Positions 1 to 10,580 of a stretch of 64,000 bases of DNA are shown in pieces. This stretch comes from Trichomonas vaginalis G3. Taxonomy: Eukaryota; Parabasalia; Trichomonadida; Trichomonadidae. The position numbers and the translations under genes are program-made. The notes under the pieces were generated by a model. That model was not told where the DNA came from, made no database searches, and saw only the letters and a list, made by a program, of their open reading frames with translations. How positions within the stretch are numbered: position 1 is the stretch's first letter; each line of letters begins with the position of its first letter. Location of the stretch: contig NC_067207.1 of the NCBI RefSeq assembly GCF_026262505.1, forward strand, positions 5,278,252 to 5,342,251, written 5' to 3'.

Positions 1-2
1 AC

Positions 3-1274
3 ACGGTCATCTGCTGGATTTTGATCAATTTTGAGTTTGATAACGAAAGATGGTATCACTTTTGTATAAATTTCTATAATAACATCATCAATTCTGAGAT
101 TTTTTCGATCAGGAAAATAGTCATGTTTGAGTGCTCTAAAATGAGCTTCGGCAATATTGTTAGTTGCGTCGCCTTCACGCCTGTCACGAGCAATCCATCT
201 TGATATGTTGTAACGCCATTGTCTGTTAAAGTATTGAGATGCTGTTGGATCTGTGTCGAGCAACTCCAGAACTTGATCATAGGCAGCATTTGCTTCTTCC
301 TCATGTTCTGCACCTAATTTGAAGACTAAATCCTTCATCAAATTATAGAATTGTTCAAATTTTTCTTGAGAAGAAAACTTATTTGATTTGCGAAGAATTG
401 CACGAAGAACATGTACTCCGCACCAAAGTATTTGAGCTTGTGGAATGCTTTCTTCTATTGCTTGAGCTATCTGTGGAGCACAGTCCATGCTAATGTATTC
501 TGGCTCAATTGTTACCCATCTGAGATAGGAGCCCACGCAAACTTGAATGTTTTGATAAGTGTCTGGTTGACAAAAGAAACATAAAAAAGGGAAAATGTGA
601 AAATCTTTGATTTTGCCAGTAAATGCATACAATGGAATGTTTGATCGCAACAATTTATAGGTGCTGTCTATATGAAATGTCTTGATACTATGCGCATAAG
701 CTTTGCCTTCAAAAGGCGCGTAATAGAAACACATATTATTGTCTGAGACTTCAAATGCAATGAGATCATCTGGAGATTCTTCTTGTACTGTCTGAACAAA
801 GATTTGCAATGACACAACATCGTCAGGAGAATATCTAGTTTGAAGAGCATGTATTCTCTCTGCAAATCGTTTGATTGCACGTGGTTTTTGAGCGTACATC
901 TCTGGAATGGACGGACCTGTAAGAGGAATTTCAAGATCTTTGAATGCATTTAGCTGTGCTATCGCTCTTTGATTGTCATCTGTTTGGAAGTAATGTTCTA
1001 AATATTTGCGATAAAAGACAGACGAATATTGACTTTTGTCATTTGGGGCGGAATGATCATGTTCTTCAACTATTTTGATTAGTTTGTATTTATTTTGATC
1101 CAAGATTGCAACATTAAAATGTGCAGGACATTTTGGATATTTGCAGTGGAATGAAATCTGAGATCTTTCTTTCCTGACACGTTCACCATATCCATACTGT
1201 GCTTGTATTTCTTGTTTAACTCCAAATTTACAAAGATCCATAACAGTAAAGATAGTTTCTTCTTCTAATTCCAT
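3..1274 (-). CDS. MULE-type (Mutator-like) transposase, open to the window edge
   Basis: One reading frame is open for 424 codons from ATG at 1274 to the window start, without a stop or frameshift. An N-terminal Cys/His segment (C-x4-C near residue 54, then HDH near 80) looks like a FLYWCH/WRKY-GCM1-type zinc finger, as usual in MULE transposases. The core has the MULE pattern: D203 in HIDSTYKL, D264 in SMDCAP followed by C285-x2-H288, and E376 in NIAEAHFRALK. These are the three acidic residues expected for an RNase H-fold transposase; the family excises and reinserts DNA between terminal inverted repeats. The C-terminus lies outside the window. It is unrelated to the Maverick genes to its right. 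No terminal repeat could be placed. Confidence 0.82.
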   Translation of the reverse strand, partial: MELEEETIFTVMDLCKFGVKQEIQAQYGYGERVRKERSQISFHCKYPKCPAHFNVAILDQNKYKLIKIVEEHDHSAPNDKSQYSSVFYRKYLEHYFQTDDNQRAIAQLNAFKDLEIPLTGPSIPEMYAQKPRAIKRFAERIHALQTRYSPDDVVSLQIFVQTVQEESPDDLIAFEVSDNNMCFYYAPFEGKAYAHSIKTFHIDSTYKLLRSNIPLYAFTGKIKDFHIFPFLCFFCQPDTYQNIQVCVGSYLRWVTIEPEYISMDCAPQIAQAIEESIPQAQILWCGVHVLRAILRKSNKFSSQEKFEQFYNLMKDLVFKLGAEHEEEANAAYDQVLELLDTDPTASQYFNRQWRYNISRWIARDRREGDATNNIAEAHFRALKHDYFPDRKNLRIDDVIIEIYTKVIPSFVIKLKIDQNPADDR

Positions 1275-1600
1275 TTGAAATTGAAATGAAAATTAAAAAT
1301 TCAGAAATTTGAATAGATTTGGTCTGTAATTAAATGAGAATAGCAGTTTGTTCGTCATTGTTTGAGGCAAGAGTATTATAGGAATATTATATGATGGATT
1401 TGAGTTGCATATAAAGAGTGCAAAAGGATAAAGAGAGAAATTTTGTTAGATTAAATTATTAAATTTTAATTCTTTATTTTTTAGGATTGTTAGCTTTGTA
1501 AGATTGCTTTCTCACAAGAGAAAACAAGTATAAGGTTTAAGCTGTATGTATTAAAGTTATAAATATTTGATTTTAAAAAAAATCAAGATTTTAAACTTTA
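1275..1600. other. Intergenic, upstream of the MULE transposase
   Basis: AT-rich sequence without a convincing reading frame. It should contain the transposase promoter, but I see no clear initiator motif next to the ATG. Confidence 0.5.
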
Positions 1601-2016
1601 AAGGTATTAATTATGATTATCTTTCTTTAGCTTTGCATGCTGTATGCTACTTTTGGAAACTGCTCTATTGTATTAGAATGTTTTTAAATTTTGCACCTAA
1701 AAATGCGTAATATTAAAAATTAAGGTATTAATTATGATTATCTTTCTTTAGCTTTCATGCTGTATGCTACTTTTGGAAACTGCTCTATTGTATTAGAATG
1801 TTTTTAAATTTTGCACCTAAAAATGCGTAATATTAAAAATTAAGGTATTAATTATGATTATCTTTCTTTAGCTTTGCATGCTGTATGCTACTTTTGGAAA
1901 CTGCTCTATTGTATTAGAATGTTTTTAAATTTTGCACCTAAAAATGCGTAATATTAAAAATTAAGGTATTAATTATGATTATCTTTCTTTAGCTTTACAT
2001 GCTGTATGCTACTTTT
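1601..2016. repeat. Tandem repeat, unit about 121 bp, 3.5 copies
   Basis: Units begin at 1601, 1722, 1842 and 1963, each opening with AAGGTATTAATTATGATTAT. The second unit is one base shorter, and the fourth stops after about 54 bases. Units are almost identical, so the array is young or homogenised. No open frame runs through it. It lies between the MULE gene and the Maverick left end. Confidence 0.95.
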
Positions 2017-2292
2017 GTCTTTGAGACATTCCATGATTTAAGTTAAGAAGCTAAATTCTGAAGTTTACATGATCCTCTCGTGTGCACCCTTAAAAAAAAT
2101 GCAAAAAAATTGAATACTTTACTGGCTGGGCAAATTTGTCGCCGCCCCATGGAACGATCAATGCTCATCCATATAGAATAACATATTCTTAACATCTGTT
2201 AGAACAGTTATTGATTTTGAAATACGAATATTCGTCGCATATACATCATTGATTATTCACCATAGTATATTTGTCAAACAATACTATGACTG

Positions 2293-2294
<2 letters not shown>
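2017..2294. other. Intergenic flank of the Maverick left end
   Basis: No gene seen. It ends in CTATGACTGAT directly before the poly-A run; this 3' sequence does not match the flank at the other element end (AACTCAAAG), so no target-site duplication is visible. Confidence 0.5.
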
Positions 2295-2328
<34 letters not shown>

Positions 2329-2392
2329 TAATGGGGCCTCCAGGCACTTCGTGCCCTCTAGCCCCGAAGATGTTAGTATAAAATGAAGTTTT
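2295..2392. repeat. Maverick left terminus: A32 run plus terminal inverted repeat
   Basis: A run of 32 A (2295-2326) is followed by about 65 bp (2327-2392) that is the inverted copy of the right terminus at 35440-35512, roughly 90% identical by eye. The repeat carries a hairpin, AGGCACTTCGTGCC, and the block CTAGCCCCGAAGATGTT. The right end has the mirror arrangement, followed by a T36 run. Paired inverted ends around a capsid, polymerase and integrase gene set define the element. Published Polinton ends are often longer, so this may be a shortened or unusual repeat. Confidence 0.88.
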
Positions 2393-2410
2393 TATTCTGA
2401 AATGTTTGCT

Positions 2411-3370
2411 TTAATGTTTTTTACGGATGGAAATGAACTGGATATCGTCTGAGTCTTCGCTTGTTTCCTCCTCCTCCTCTTCTTCTTCGTCCGAATTGTC
2501 TTCATCTTCACAATAACCAGATAAGAAGATGGTTATTGTGGTTTGTTCTGGTTTTTTGAGAAGCATTTTGGCTGTGCCAGTAAAAACGAACTCAAGATTT
2601 TGATAGAATTGTCTGCTTGAGTGAGTGAATTTGCATACTGTAAGTGGCATTGCAACTCGGTTTGCTTGAACAGATATTATTGAAACTTCTTCTCCATCTG
2701 GCACCCGTTCAGGAATCTCTAAAGCGGCTGTTGTTATAATATGCATATTGTTTTCGTAATGCAATTTTGGATATATTTCGAATGGATGTGCAGCTACACC
2801 AGCTGGAGCAACAATGGAAAGATTCCAGGAGAAAGAACCGCGTTTGTTTTCATCTTCTTTCCAATTGTAAGTTAAAGGATAAGGACGAAAGTCGTTGAGT
2901 GTTTCATATAGCTGTTCTCTTAAGTTTGGTTCACAGCAAATAATGAACTCGTCAATTGCTTGAAGAGATATCATAGTTGAAACATAAGGCAAATTCGACA
3001 AGAAAAAGTCAACCATTACTGTCGGGTTTTGAACTTTGTTTTCTAATGTTTCGACTGGTTTTATTATACTTTTGAAATATCTATCATAGTCATTGTTGTC
3101 TGTTAAGGACAAATTGTTTGGATAAGCTGCAATGAGTCTTCTATATCTTGCTTCTGTTGTTGAGAATGAGAAGACACCTTCTGGTTCTGTAGGAGTGTAA
3201 GTTTTTAGTTGAACTTTGCGTATGTTTGGTGTCTGATTTGAGTCTGATTGGACTTGCTTTGGTATTATAGGAGGTCGTAAGGGTTTTGAGAATGGTGAGA
3301 CATAAGTTGTAGGAACTTTAACTGCAGAGGTAGTCGACGAATTGTTTGCGACACTTTTTCTTCCTTCCAT
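2411..3370 (-). CDS. Hypothetical Maverick protein with acidic tail, about 319 aa
   Basis: The frame continues upstream to 3436, but I choose ATG 3370 because the trichomonad initiator TCATTTTTCATAATG sits exactly on it (3382-3368). The protein opens with a Ser/Thr/Pro-rich, likely disordered stretch (to about residue 60), has a mixed alpha/beta middle, and ends in a Glu/Asp run (near residues 290-305). It is the first gene inside the left terminal repeat and is read towards it. No known family is recognised. The tail could bind basic proteins or mimic DNA, but that is a guess. It is divergent from the large structural gene at 3843. Confidence 0.75.
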   Translation of the reverse strand: MEGRKSVANNSSTTSAVKVPTTYVSPFSKPLRPPIIPKQVQSDSNQTPNIRKVQLKTYTPTEPEGVFSFSTTEARYRRLIAAYPNNLSLTDNNDYDRYFKSIIKPVETLENKVQNPTVMVDFFLSNLPYVSTMISLQAIDEFIICCEPNLREQLYETLNDFRPYPLTYNWKEDENKRGSFSWNLSIVAPAGVAAHPFEIYPKLHYENNMHIITTAALEIPERVPDGEEVSIISVQANRVAMPLTVCKFTHSSRQFYQNLEFVFTGTAKMLLKKPEQTTITIFLSGYCEDEDNSDEEEEEEEETSEDSDDIQFISIRKKH

Positions 3371-3842
3371 TATGAAAAATGAACTGTTTTTTTCGGACCA
3401 CTCATAGAAAAGTTTGAAATAAACCGTTTTTGTCAACGGTAACCCCCTCTATTTTTTTATTTTATTTAATAGTTACCGTTGGCAAACCGTTCCATCTCAA
3501 ATATTGAATGAACTATAAACGTTTTTTGTTTTCTATATATACTTTTTTGTCCAACGGTAAAACTTTTTACACAACGGTTTTTGAGAGTCGTCGCCGTTGA
3601 CTTTTTTGTAGAGCACTCAAAATAGTATAACTTTGTCCGGACAAGTAAGGGTCTATCGTCGCTACAGGAAAAGTTACAGGCGTTCCAAGGAAGTATACTT
3701 TGAGAAGCCTTTTCTCCATTTTAAAACAAGATAGAACGGTTATTTTACAAAACTGACAACACTTTGACCGAGTAGTTTTTTGTGCTGAACAAAAAGTGTC
3801 ATATAAACATCTGTCAAAAGCCGCTTTTTAACTTCACTTAAA
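3371..3842. promoter_or_regulatory. Divergent promoter with eight AACGG (Myb-type) motifs
   Basis: This 470-bp spacer separates two divergent Maverick genes. On either strand AACGG occurs at 3424, 3435, 3476, 3487, 3553, 3573, 3594 and 3735. Some lie in an inverted arrangement (CAACGGTAAC ... GTTACCGTTG). YAACGG is the classical animal c-Myb core. Initiators flank the block: TCATTTTTCA at 3382 reading left and TCACTTAAA at 3834 reading right, eight bases before ATG 3843. A role as a Myb-controlled bidirectional promoter is inference. Confidence 0.5.
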
Positions 3843-6800
3843 ATGCCACGTAAGCTACGTAAGAATATACGTAAGAGGAAGAGAGCATTGAAACATCCAA
3901 TAGTAAGACTGACACCACAACAACAGTTGCAACAACAAATGCTGAATGACCCCACTATGTTGCAACAAATGTCAAGCAATCCTATGCTTTTAAACCGAGT
4001 CATTGGTGCACAGAGTGGAGGTTTAAGAGCGGCACTTTTAGCGAAAATGGCAGGCTATGGTGGAGCTGCAGACGGAACAGCCTATAACCCTCAAAGTCAA
4101 ATGAATTTGAGTTCACTCAAAAATCAAATAACAGATGTCAAAAAGTCAAACATAGACATACAGAAGCAAATAAGTGAAAACGAAAAGAAACTAGAATATG
4201 ACAGACACACAAAGAAACTCAATGAGTTAAACGTAGAGAAAAAGAAGAAAGAAGAACAACTGAAAGAACTAAGTACAGAGCAATATGCGAAAAAAGTGTC
4301 AGAAAAAGCAACAGAAGTAGCAAAAATGGAACAAGATGTCATAAATTTGAAAAACCATACTACTCAATATAAAGTACTGAAAGATGAAGAGATAAAACAA
4401 AAAGCCCTGAAGACATATATGGAAAGCGATGAGTATAAAAAAGAAGTTGAAGCAAATGTAAAGGCAGAAAAACTTTTACAGTTGCAAAACCAAACCGTAC
4501 AGTATGAAAACTTAGCACAAGAAAGTAAAAATAACGACGCAGCCATGCAAAAGGCAATGAAAAGCGCAGAATATATAAAAGCTAACAATGACTGGTTAGA
4601 TGCCCAAGCCAACGCTAAAGCAGCCCAACTCATAGGGTCAATAAGGACAAAAATACAAGCGGATGAAGACAGTTCAAATGAAGCTTTAACAAATGCTGAC
4701 TTTAAGAACGCCTTCGAAGCTCTTCATAGTAAGGTGAAACAAGTGAACGACTTCTCATCTGGAAAGAAACTGAAGTCTGAAGGTTTCGACAAAGAGTTAA
4801 AAGAAGTAGCACAAAATATGACGAAAATAACAGATGCAGCAACGAGACAGGCAGTTCAAAGTGCCTATGACGCCGTTAGAGCAACTGTTGTGGAAAGTCA
4901 AGAAAAAGAGTTACAACAGACCAAAACAGACCTAGTAAATGCTTTCTTAAGAACGAAAAGTCAGGTAGGACATTACGCTGCAGATGGAACATATGTGCCA
5001 GCTGGTGGAACTTATATACCAGCTGGTGGAACTTATATACTAGCTAGTGGAACTTATATACCACCAAACCCTCCAAGAGAAGCACCTGCACCAGGACTAC
5101 CTAAAACATTTACATCGTCACATGGACATAGACACAGGCATGCACCAAAACCAACACAACAACCAACACAACAACCAACACAACAACCAGCACAACAACC
5201 ACCTCCACAACCAGCACAACAACAACCACAACCAACAGTTCAAAATCCAGCACAACCAACACAACAACCAACAGTTCAAAACCCTGCACAACAACAACCA
5301 CAACCAGAGCAAGGACATAAAAGAAGTAGAGAACAAGGAAACCAAGAATTCTTAAAAATGCTGAAGGAAGAGTATAGTTACCCAGATACTATTGACTTTA
5401 GTGACAGATATAAAGAAGCTATTAGAAAGTTCAAGGAAGGAAATACTGACCCGAACCTATTTAGCTTTATGGTTCAGCACCAAATGGGATATAATCTCAA
5501 ACCTGGAAAATACAAGCTCGCTAAGGGATATGATTTAATAGCATATCATCCAAATGACATGAACGAATTTACTCCGAGATATTTGGTGTCAGAGCTAAAT
5601 GACAATACAACTCTCTTCATGAAACGCGTAAAAAATAGAGACGGAACGAAAGAAGAAAGGTTTATGAGTCCGGATGACTTAGATAGGGAACTTGTTGAAA
5701 ACGGTCTCGGAATATATGAAATGCCAGCAGATGAGGTACAAGAAACTCAACAGGAAGAAGTTCAGATACAACCAGACATGGAAGAAATAGTTCAGCAACA
5801 ACAGCTAGAAGAGCCTGAAGGAAACGAACAAGTCCCTCCTTTGGAAACTAACTCACAGAACTAGATGAAGATTTGGAACAGCCGGAAAATCTTGACCCTC
5901 AACAAGTGTATGCGAAGAATATGGAATATTTCCAAGAGTCTAAAAAAAATTCGGCTGACACAGTAGAAGAATATCGAAAAATGTTTGCCGACATACAAAA
6001 GACTCCAACACCAGATGAAAATATTCAGCATAGAATGGAAGTACTGAAAGAAAATGTACACAAATACAACAACCCTTTTTACTTACGAGCATTTAACGTT
6101 CAATCTTTGGATGAACTCGGTGAAAATAAAAGGTTAAATTTCAAGAAAACATATAAAATGAAACATTGTTTAAAGTTCATTCAGAACCTAGCCAAGATGG
6201 AAACAGACCTACTTTTGTTTCTGCAGACATGGAACTACAATGAGATGGGGTCATAAAGCTAATCCGGATAGGTGGTTCATAAACTTACAACCTCAATTCC
6301 AAGAAGTTGTAGACGCAATGGAAGTGAATGGTGAACGAGATATAGCTGGTATTTTAAGCGCGGCTTTAATGCCATTGAAAGATATGAAAGATGCAGATAT
6401 TTTGGACCAGTATGAAATGAACATGGCTGATGGAAATATAACACCTGACGTTCTAGAACATTTATCTCAAAGAACTACACAGAACCATAAGATGGTATAT
6501 TTGGTGAAGAGTTTAGAAAGAGAGTTAGGACAGAGAAGGAAGAGAACCTATTGTACATGACCTTGCAAACGAAAGTTTACAAAATGTCATAAAAACTTAC
6601 TTTGCAGGCGATGAATCGAGAAGGGATGAATATTTAAGAAAACTCAAATGGACAGTACCAAAGAAATGTTAGTATTGAAAAACATGTTCCTTGACAAAAT
6701 AAAACCAACTACGGAAATAAATGACGCAAGACTGAAAGATTGGGTAAGAAGCTTTCCCATTCACAAAAGATATTGTTGGTAAATGGAAAGAAAAACCAGA

Positions 6801-7210
6801 ATGGCTACAAAAACATATATTTGGAAACGAGCTTATTCCATATGGACAGCCTGTTTGAAGAGCTTGAACCGCAAACTCAGGAAAGAGTCATGCAAAACAA
6901 TACGCGAAGACTCAACAAACTATGCCAAACTCTTTCTAGGATATAGGTTACCTGAGATGGGCGACCAGAGCCCAAAGGCAAAAAGAGCATGGGAAATTTG
7001 CAAAATACTAGATGAACATGAGGCAAAGATGCAACAACTTGAAGCAGAGGGCAAGTTTACCAAAGCGACACCAAAGAGAAGAGTTGTAGAAGTAGTGAAG
7101 AAGTAACTTCATCTAGTGAAAGTAGTGGCAATGAAGGAAAAAGAAGAGTTAAAACACTCAGTCAGGAAGAAAGTAAAGCTTGGTCCCGTGGGTTCTATTA
7201 TGACATATAA
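3843..7210 (+). pseudogene. Large coiled-coil, Gln/Pro-rich Maverick structural protein, broken by frameshifts
   Basis: The first segment (3843-5864, 673 codons) starts with a strongly basic peptide (RKLRKNIRKRKRA). It continues with Gln-rich sequence, then a long Lys/Glu coiled coil (about residues 90-375), four GGTYIPA-like repeats and a PTQQ/PAQQ tract (about 430-490), then a compact C-terminal part. At 5855 the frame shifts and same-strand coding continues in several pieces (5873-6256, 6240-6560, then fragments to 7106), ending at TAA 7208. At least five breaks lie in what would be about 1,100 codons. The stop overlaps the capsid ATG by 11 bases, suggesting linked expression. Position before the capsid gene and the basic N-terminus suggest a core or scaffold role (inference). 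No family recognised. Confidence 0.7.
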
Positions 7211-8856
7211 TCCAACTATTCTATATTTTTACCCATATGAAATGTACGCCGCTCAGAATATAACGCCAACAGTTTTGGATGCCATGAATGGAAATGTTTC
7301 CGAATGGTATAACGAATGCGACATGCCATTAGAAGGTCAGAAATAGTTCCTGGAAATTACGAATATACAACTGCTGTTTCTTATGGAAACGTAGGTGAGT
7401 TTGGAGAAGGTTCTTCAAACAACAGATATATTGCTTGCGACAGGTTTCATATTATTTCTATTGACAACTCTTTTCTTATACGTGGAACAAGACATTGAAA
7501 TAAAACCTTCTGCCAAGTTGTCTGACAAGAAAGGTTGCAATGGAATTTTCTATGTCGGATACCAATATGCTCCAGAAGTTTTCATGGGATATAAGATATA
7601 TTCTAACTCTGACTTAGTCCAAACAGTAACATGGGCAAACTATGAATGGTTCGCTTGAGAAACTCAGTACAACCACAAGCTAGAGAACAAACAGACCAGT
7701 ATGCAACTATTGAGAAAATAAGAAGACTTGACCCTAACGTTCCAGGAGTTTATGTTAACCTTTCTGGACAAACTGCAGCAGCAGTAACCAAAGTAAAACT
7801 GAAACTTAGAGTTCCTTTGTCTTTTCTCATCTTCAGGTTTTTAAGATACTTGCCAAACTGGGCAGGAAAAATTTCTATCGAACTTACTCCAAGCAAAAAT
7901 AACTTAGTCATTGCACCAACGCAAGACCCATTCACTCTTACAGACGTAAAGGGGGCGAATCAAACGTCATTCGCCGAATTTTGCAAAGACAAAGTTGACT
8001 TAGACTTTGGTTTCTCAAACTTCAACACTGAAGTAAACTATTATTTCAATGCTGCTGGAACTGCTTGGGACCCAGTTAAGTTCACATGCGAAAAATTTGA
8101 ATGCAAGAGAATAGAAAGCAGACTTGCAGTCTATATGTTGGACCCAGATATTTCAAATGCTTTAGCTGCCAAATATATTGCAGTTCCACTTTGTTCCCTA
8201 TACACCAAATATCTGTCAAAGACTTTGCAGGTGAAGTTGGAAACCAAAGTGCTGACCCAGGTGCAAGAACAGATATTGCCTTAACACTGCAATGAACATG
8301 CAGATACTATGTTTGTTCTTTTCAGACGAACTATAAATGACTATTCTTGTTTCTACAACCCCGGTATTAAATATCATATAAACATAGATGGCAAATATTA
8401 TCCAAGAGAAGAATATTCTACAGTTGAGGATATGAGGTCATACAACTTGACATTAGATGCTATGAACTTTAACAACAACTTCACAACAACCATTAACCCT
8501 GAAATGCAAAGTTCTATTATGCCATATGTGAAAGTATGGACTCATACAGGAGGTCAAAAAACTCAATATACAAATGGAGACCGTTCAAACTTTTGGCTTG
8601 GCATTCCATTTGCTGACTCAGAAGACTTTATGGGTGGTATTTCAACTGTTGGTACAGTTCAAATACAATATACTGGTGACAGAGACGGTCCAGATGAATT
8701 GAAAGCAAAGAAGTTTAAAACCAATAGCACTTTTCACGGAAAGATGCTCTTTTGAAAATTCGTTCGATGAAACCTGCTGGGGCTCCTCAGATTGGTATAA
8801 CGACAGCTTCCATCGAGCAGATTTTGCAGCGGGTCAGTAAGTTGTTCTTGAACTGA
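7200..8856 (+). pseudogene. Major capsid protein, double jelly-roll type, frameshifted
   Basis: Successive same-strand frames join into about 550 codons, the usual size for Polinton/PLV major capsid proteins. The conserved segment near 7790-7880 (KLRVPLSFLIF ... LPNWAGKISIEL) matches the family pattern of a hydrophobic helix-strand followed by a strand with I-E-L. The later part is rich in Asn/Thr strands typical of jelly rolls. At least five frame changes are present (near 7345, 7400, 7640, 8200-8300 and 8735), so no single copy here encodes the intact protein. ATG at 7200 lies inside the end of the upstream gene. The family assignment rests on pattern and context, not on a search. Confidence 0.68.
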
Positions 8857-9172
8857 CTTCTCTCCGTCAAATATTGACAGTACGCCAGTTTTGACATAGT
8901 ATTGTATTATAAACTTACCTTTAGAAATATCGGTCAGTTTTGTTGTTATATTTTTGTCTGCTTCAAGAAACTTTCACCATTTCAGTTATACAACTTTCTT
9001 TGCTTTATGAAAATATTTTGGTTCAGCAAATATTGCTATTCTATAACATTTTCCATTGTTTGTATAAAAGAACTATTCTGTCAATGAACTTGTATTGTTT
9101 GTGTGTGTAAACTTGTTTTGCTTCAATTCGAAGAAGATACTCAAATACGTCCATCTTTTTATTCTAAGTAAA
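8857..9172. other. Intergenic after the capsid gene
   Basis: No convincing gene; the short open frame at 8902-9087 has no homology that I can see and biased composition. A TATA-like TTGTATAAAAG occurs at 9058. Confidence 0.5.
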
Positions 9173-9755
9173 ATGTCATTTCCGAAAAATAGAAGCGTAA
9201 GTGTTTCAAAAGGTTTAATGGCGGTGGCAGATGTGAAGTTAAATTCACCAACTCAAACAAACAGTCAAAGTGTTGTTGTCAATGTCAAAGAAAGAGATGT
9301 TGAAGTGGGGGAAACCATACGAAGACGAAGATGGTATAACAATAGTTCCTGTAAAAGAACAACCAACATATCCTGAAGTTAGCAGAGACTTAAGTTCTGT
9401 TGCAGATATTCGAAACGACTACATGCAACTGAAAGACAAACTTAAAACTCAGGAGAAGATTTGTCAGGCTTTAGGTATAATGTTAAACTTGGTCGAACAC
9501 AACCCTGTAAAAGTGAACTCATATGTCATCGCACCTCATGAAGTTTTGAAAGAACTATTGAAACTTTTGACAGAGGCAGACGATATAAACATCAAAGAAA
9601 TAGAACCCGACATTGCTTGCTGTGGTGTTTCATATAATGTCATTGACAAGATATACGTTATGAAAGGAGGTGAAACGTTGAACTTAAAATATAGTTTCCC
9701 AGACGTTATAAAAATATTTGACGACCACAACATTTCATTAAAATTTAGTTGCTAA
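9173..9755 (+). pseudogene. Hypothetical Maverick protein, about 193 aa, one frameshift
   Basis: ATG 9173 follows CTAAGTAAA. The first 46 codons are in one frame; after the G-rich stretch AGTGGGGGAAA near 9306 the rest (to 9755) is in another. The short G5 run makes a one-base homopolymer error a likely cause. The C-terminal two thirds contain a short coiled coil (about residues 80-105) and mixed alpha/beta sequence. It sits between the major capsid gene and the putative minor capsid gene and ends four bases before the next ATG, so it probably belongs to the virion block. No family recognised. Confidence 0.65.
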
Positions 9756-9759
9756 GTAA

Positions 9760-10551
9760 ATGGCAGAAGACATAGTGGTTTATACTATTACGACTAAAAA
9801 CCCTGAGTCATATAATTCTATAACAACAAACTTACAAAGTCCTCAAGGACGATATTGTAAACTGACCTTAAACACGATGACGACTAAAGCCTGTTTTGCT
9901 CTTTTGACACCAGAAGACTTTGTTGTTGTGAATGGTAAAAAATACTTCTTTGAAGATACTTACTCAGATATACCACCAACAGGTTTTGTTGACTTATTTA
10001 ATACTTTAAGGACGGATGTAACATGTGCTGCAACTAGAGCAGGTTTCATTATGTTTGGATGTCCGACTGAGTTTACTATAAACGATATGAGCTATAATAC
10101 AAAACTTATATCTGGTTTTTACTACCAACAGTTTCCTATAACAGGAAAAGGTGTCATACAAGGTCTATCTATTCCATTGACTTTAAGTACACCTATTTTA
10201 TATATTGTTTCAAACTTAGGTTCAAAGTGCTATTCGAATGTCGACAGAAACTACTATGACCAAAAGATACTCATGCGTATAAACAACACTTTCTCTGCTG
10301 GTTTGCCTATTGTTCATTCGAATGCAGAGTTTTCAGCTTTAGTAAACTCAAACACTTTAGCAAACATAAACTTAACCTTAGTTGACGCAAACTTTGTTCC
10401 TGTAAAACTTTTATGTCCTATGTATTTGTCAATGACGGCAGAAAGTTTCGAATTGGAAGATGCAACTGGTGAAAGTATTGTACTACAAGAACAACTTCAA
10501 CAACAAATAGCTCAAGAACAACAAATAGCTCAAGAACAAAGTCAAGAATAA
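9760..10551 (+). CDS. Putative minor capsid (penton-like, single jelly-roll) protein, 263 aa
   Basis: An intact frame that starts four bases after the previous stop. The sequence is strand-rich, with few helices until a Gln-rich tail (QQQIAQEQ repeated). Features typical of Polinton and polinton-like-virus minor capsid proteins are a central PILYIVSNLG strand pair and a C-terminal LTLVDANFVPVKLL segment resembling the last strands of a jelly roll. In such elements this gene normally lies close to the major capsid and ATPase genes, as here. Distant homology only; a fibre-type structural protein cannot be excluded. Confidence 0.5.
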   Translation: MAEDIVVYTITTKNPESYNSITTNLQSPQGRYCKLTLNTMTTKACFALLTPEDFVVVNGKKYFFEDTYSDIPPTGFVDLFNTLRTDVTCAATRAGFIMFGCPTEFTINDMSYNTKLISGFYYQQFPITGKGVIQGLSIPLTLSTPILYIVSNLGSKCYSNVDRNYYDQKILMRINNTFSAGLPIVHSNAEFSALVNSNTLANINLTLVDANFVPVKLLCPMYLSMTAESFELEDATGESIVLQEQLQQQIAQEQQIAQEQSQE

Positions 10552-10580
10552 AAAAAAATATTTTTTTTATTTTTATAAAA
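10552..10580. promoter_or_regulatory. A/T palindrome and short promoter before the helicase gene
   Basis: Directly after the stop comes an A-run/TAT/T-run palindrome, then TTTTTATAAAA next to ATG 10581. A similar palindrome precedes the gene at 11854 (11820-11838). It probably combines 3'-end formation and initiation in the compact spacers. Confidence 0.4.

Noticed and set aside
668-949. 93-codon gene on the minus strand
   Set aside because: Shadow frame of the MULE transposase.
2295-2326. Poly-A tail of a retroposon
   Set aside because: The run is mirrored by a poly-T run at the other inverted end and is followed by a terminal repeat, so it belongs to a DNA element.
5047-5355. Separate His/Asn/Gln-rich protein in another frame
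   Set aside because: It is the shadow of the PTQQ/PAQQ repeat of the large gene at 3843.
3843-8856. Introns explaining the frame changes
   Set aside because: The trichomonad intron 3' signal (ACTAACACACAG) is absent at the breaks, and the frames join within a few bases, as expected for indels.
8902-9087. Small hydrophobic gene
   Set aside because: Phe/Cys/Ile-rich translation of AT-rich spacer, no initiator and no conservation to compare with.
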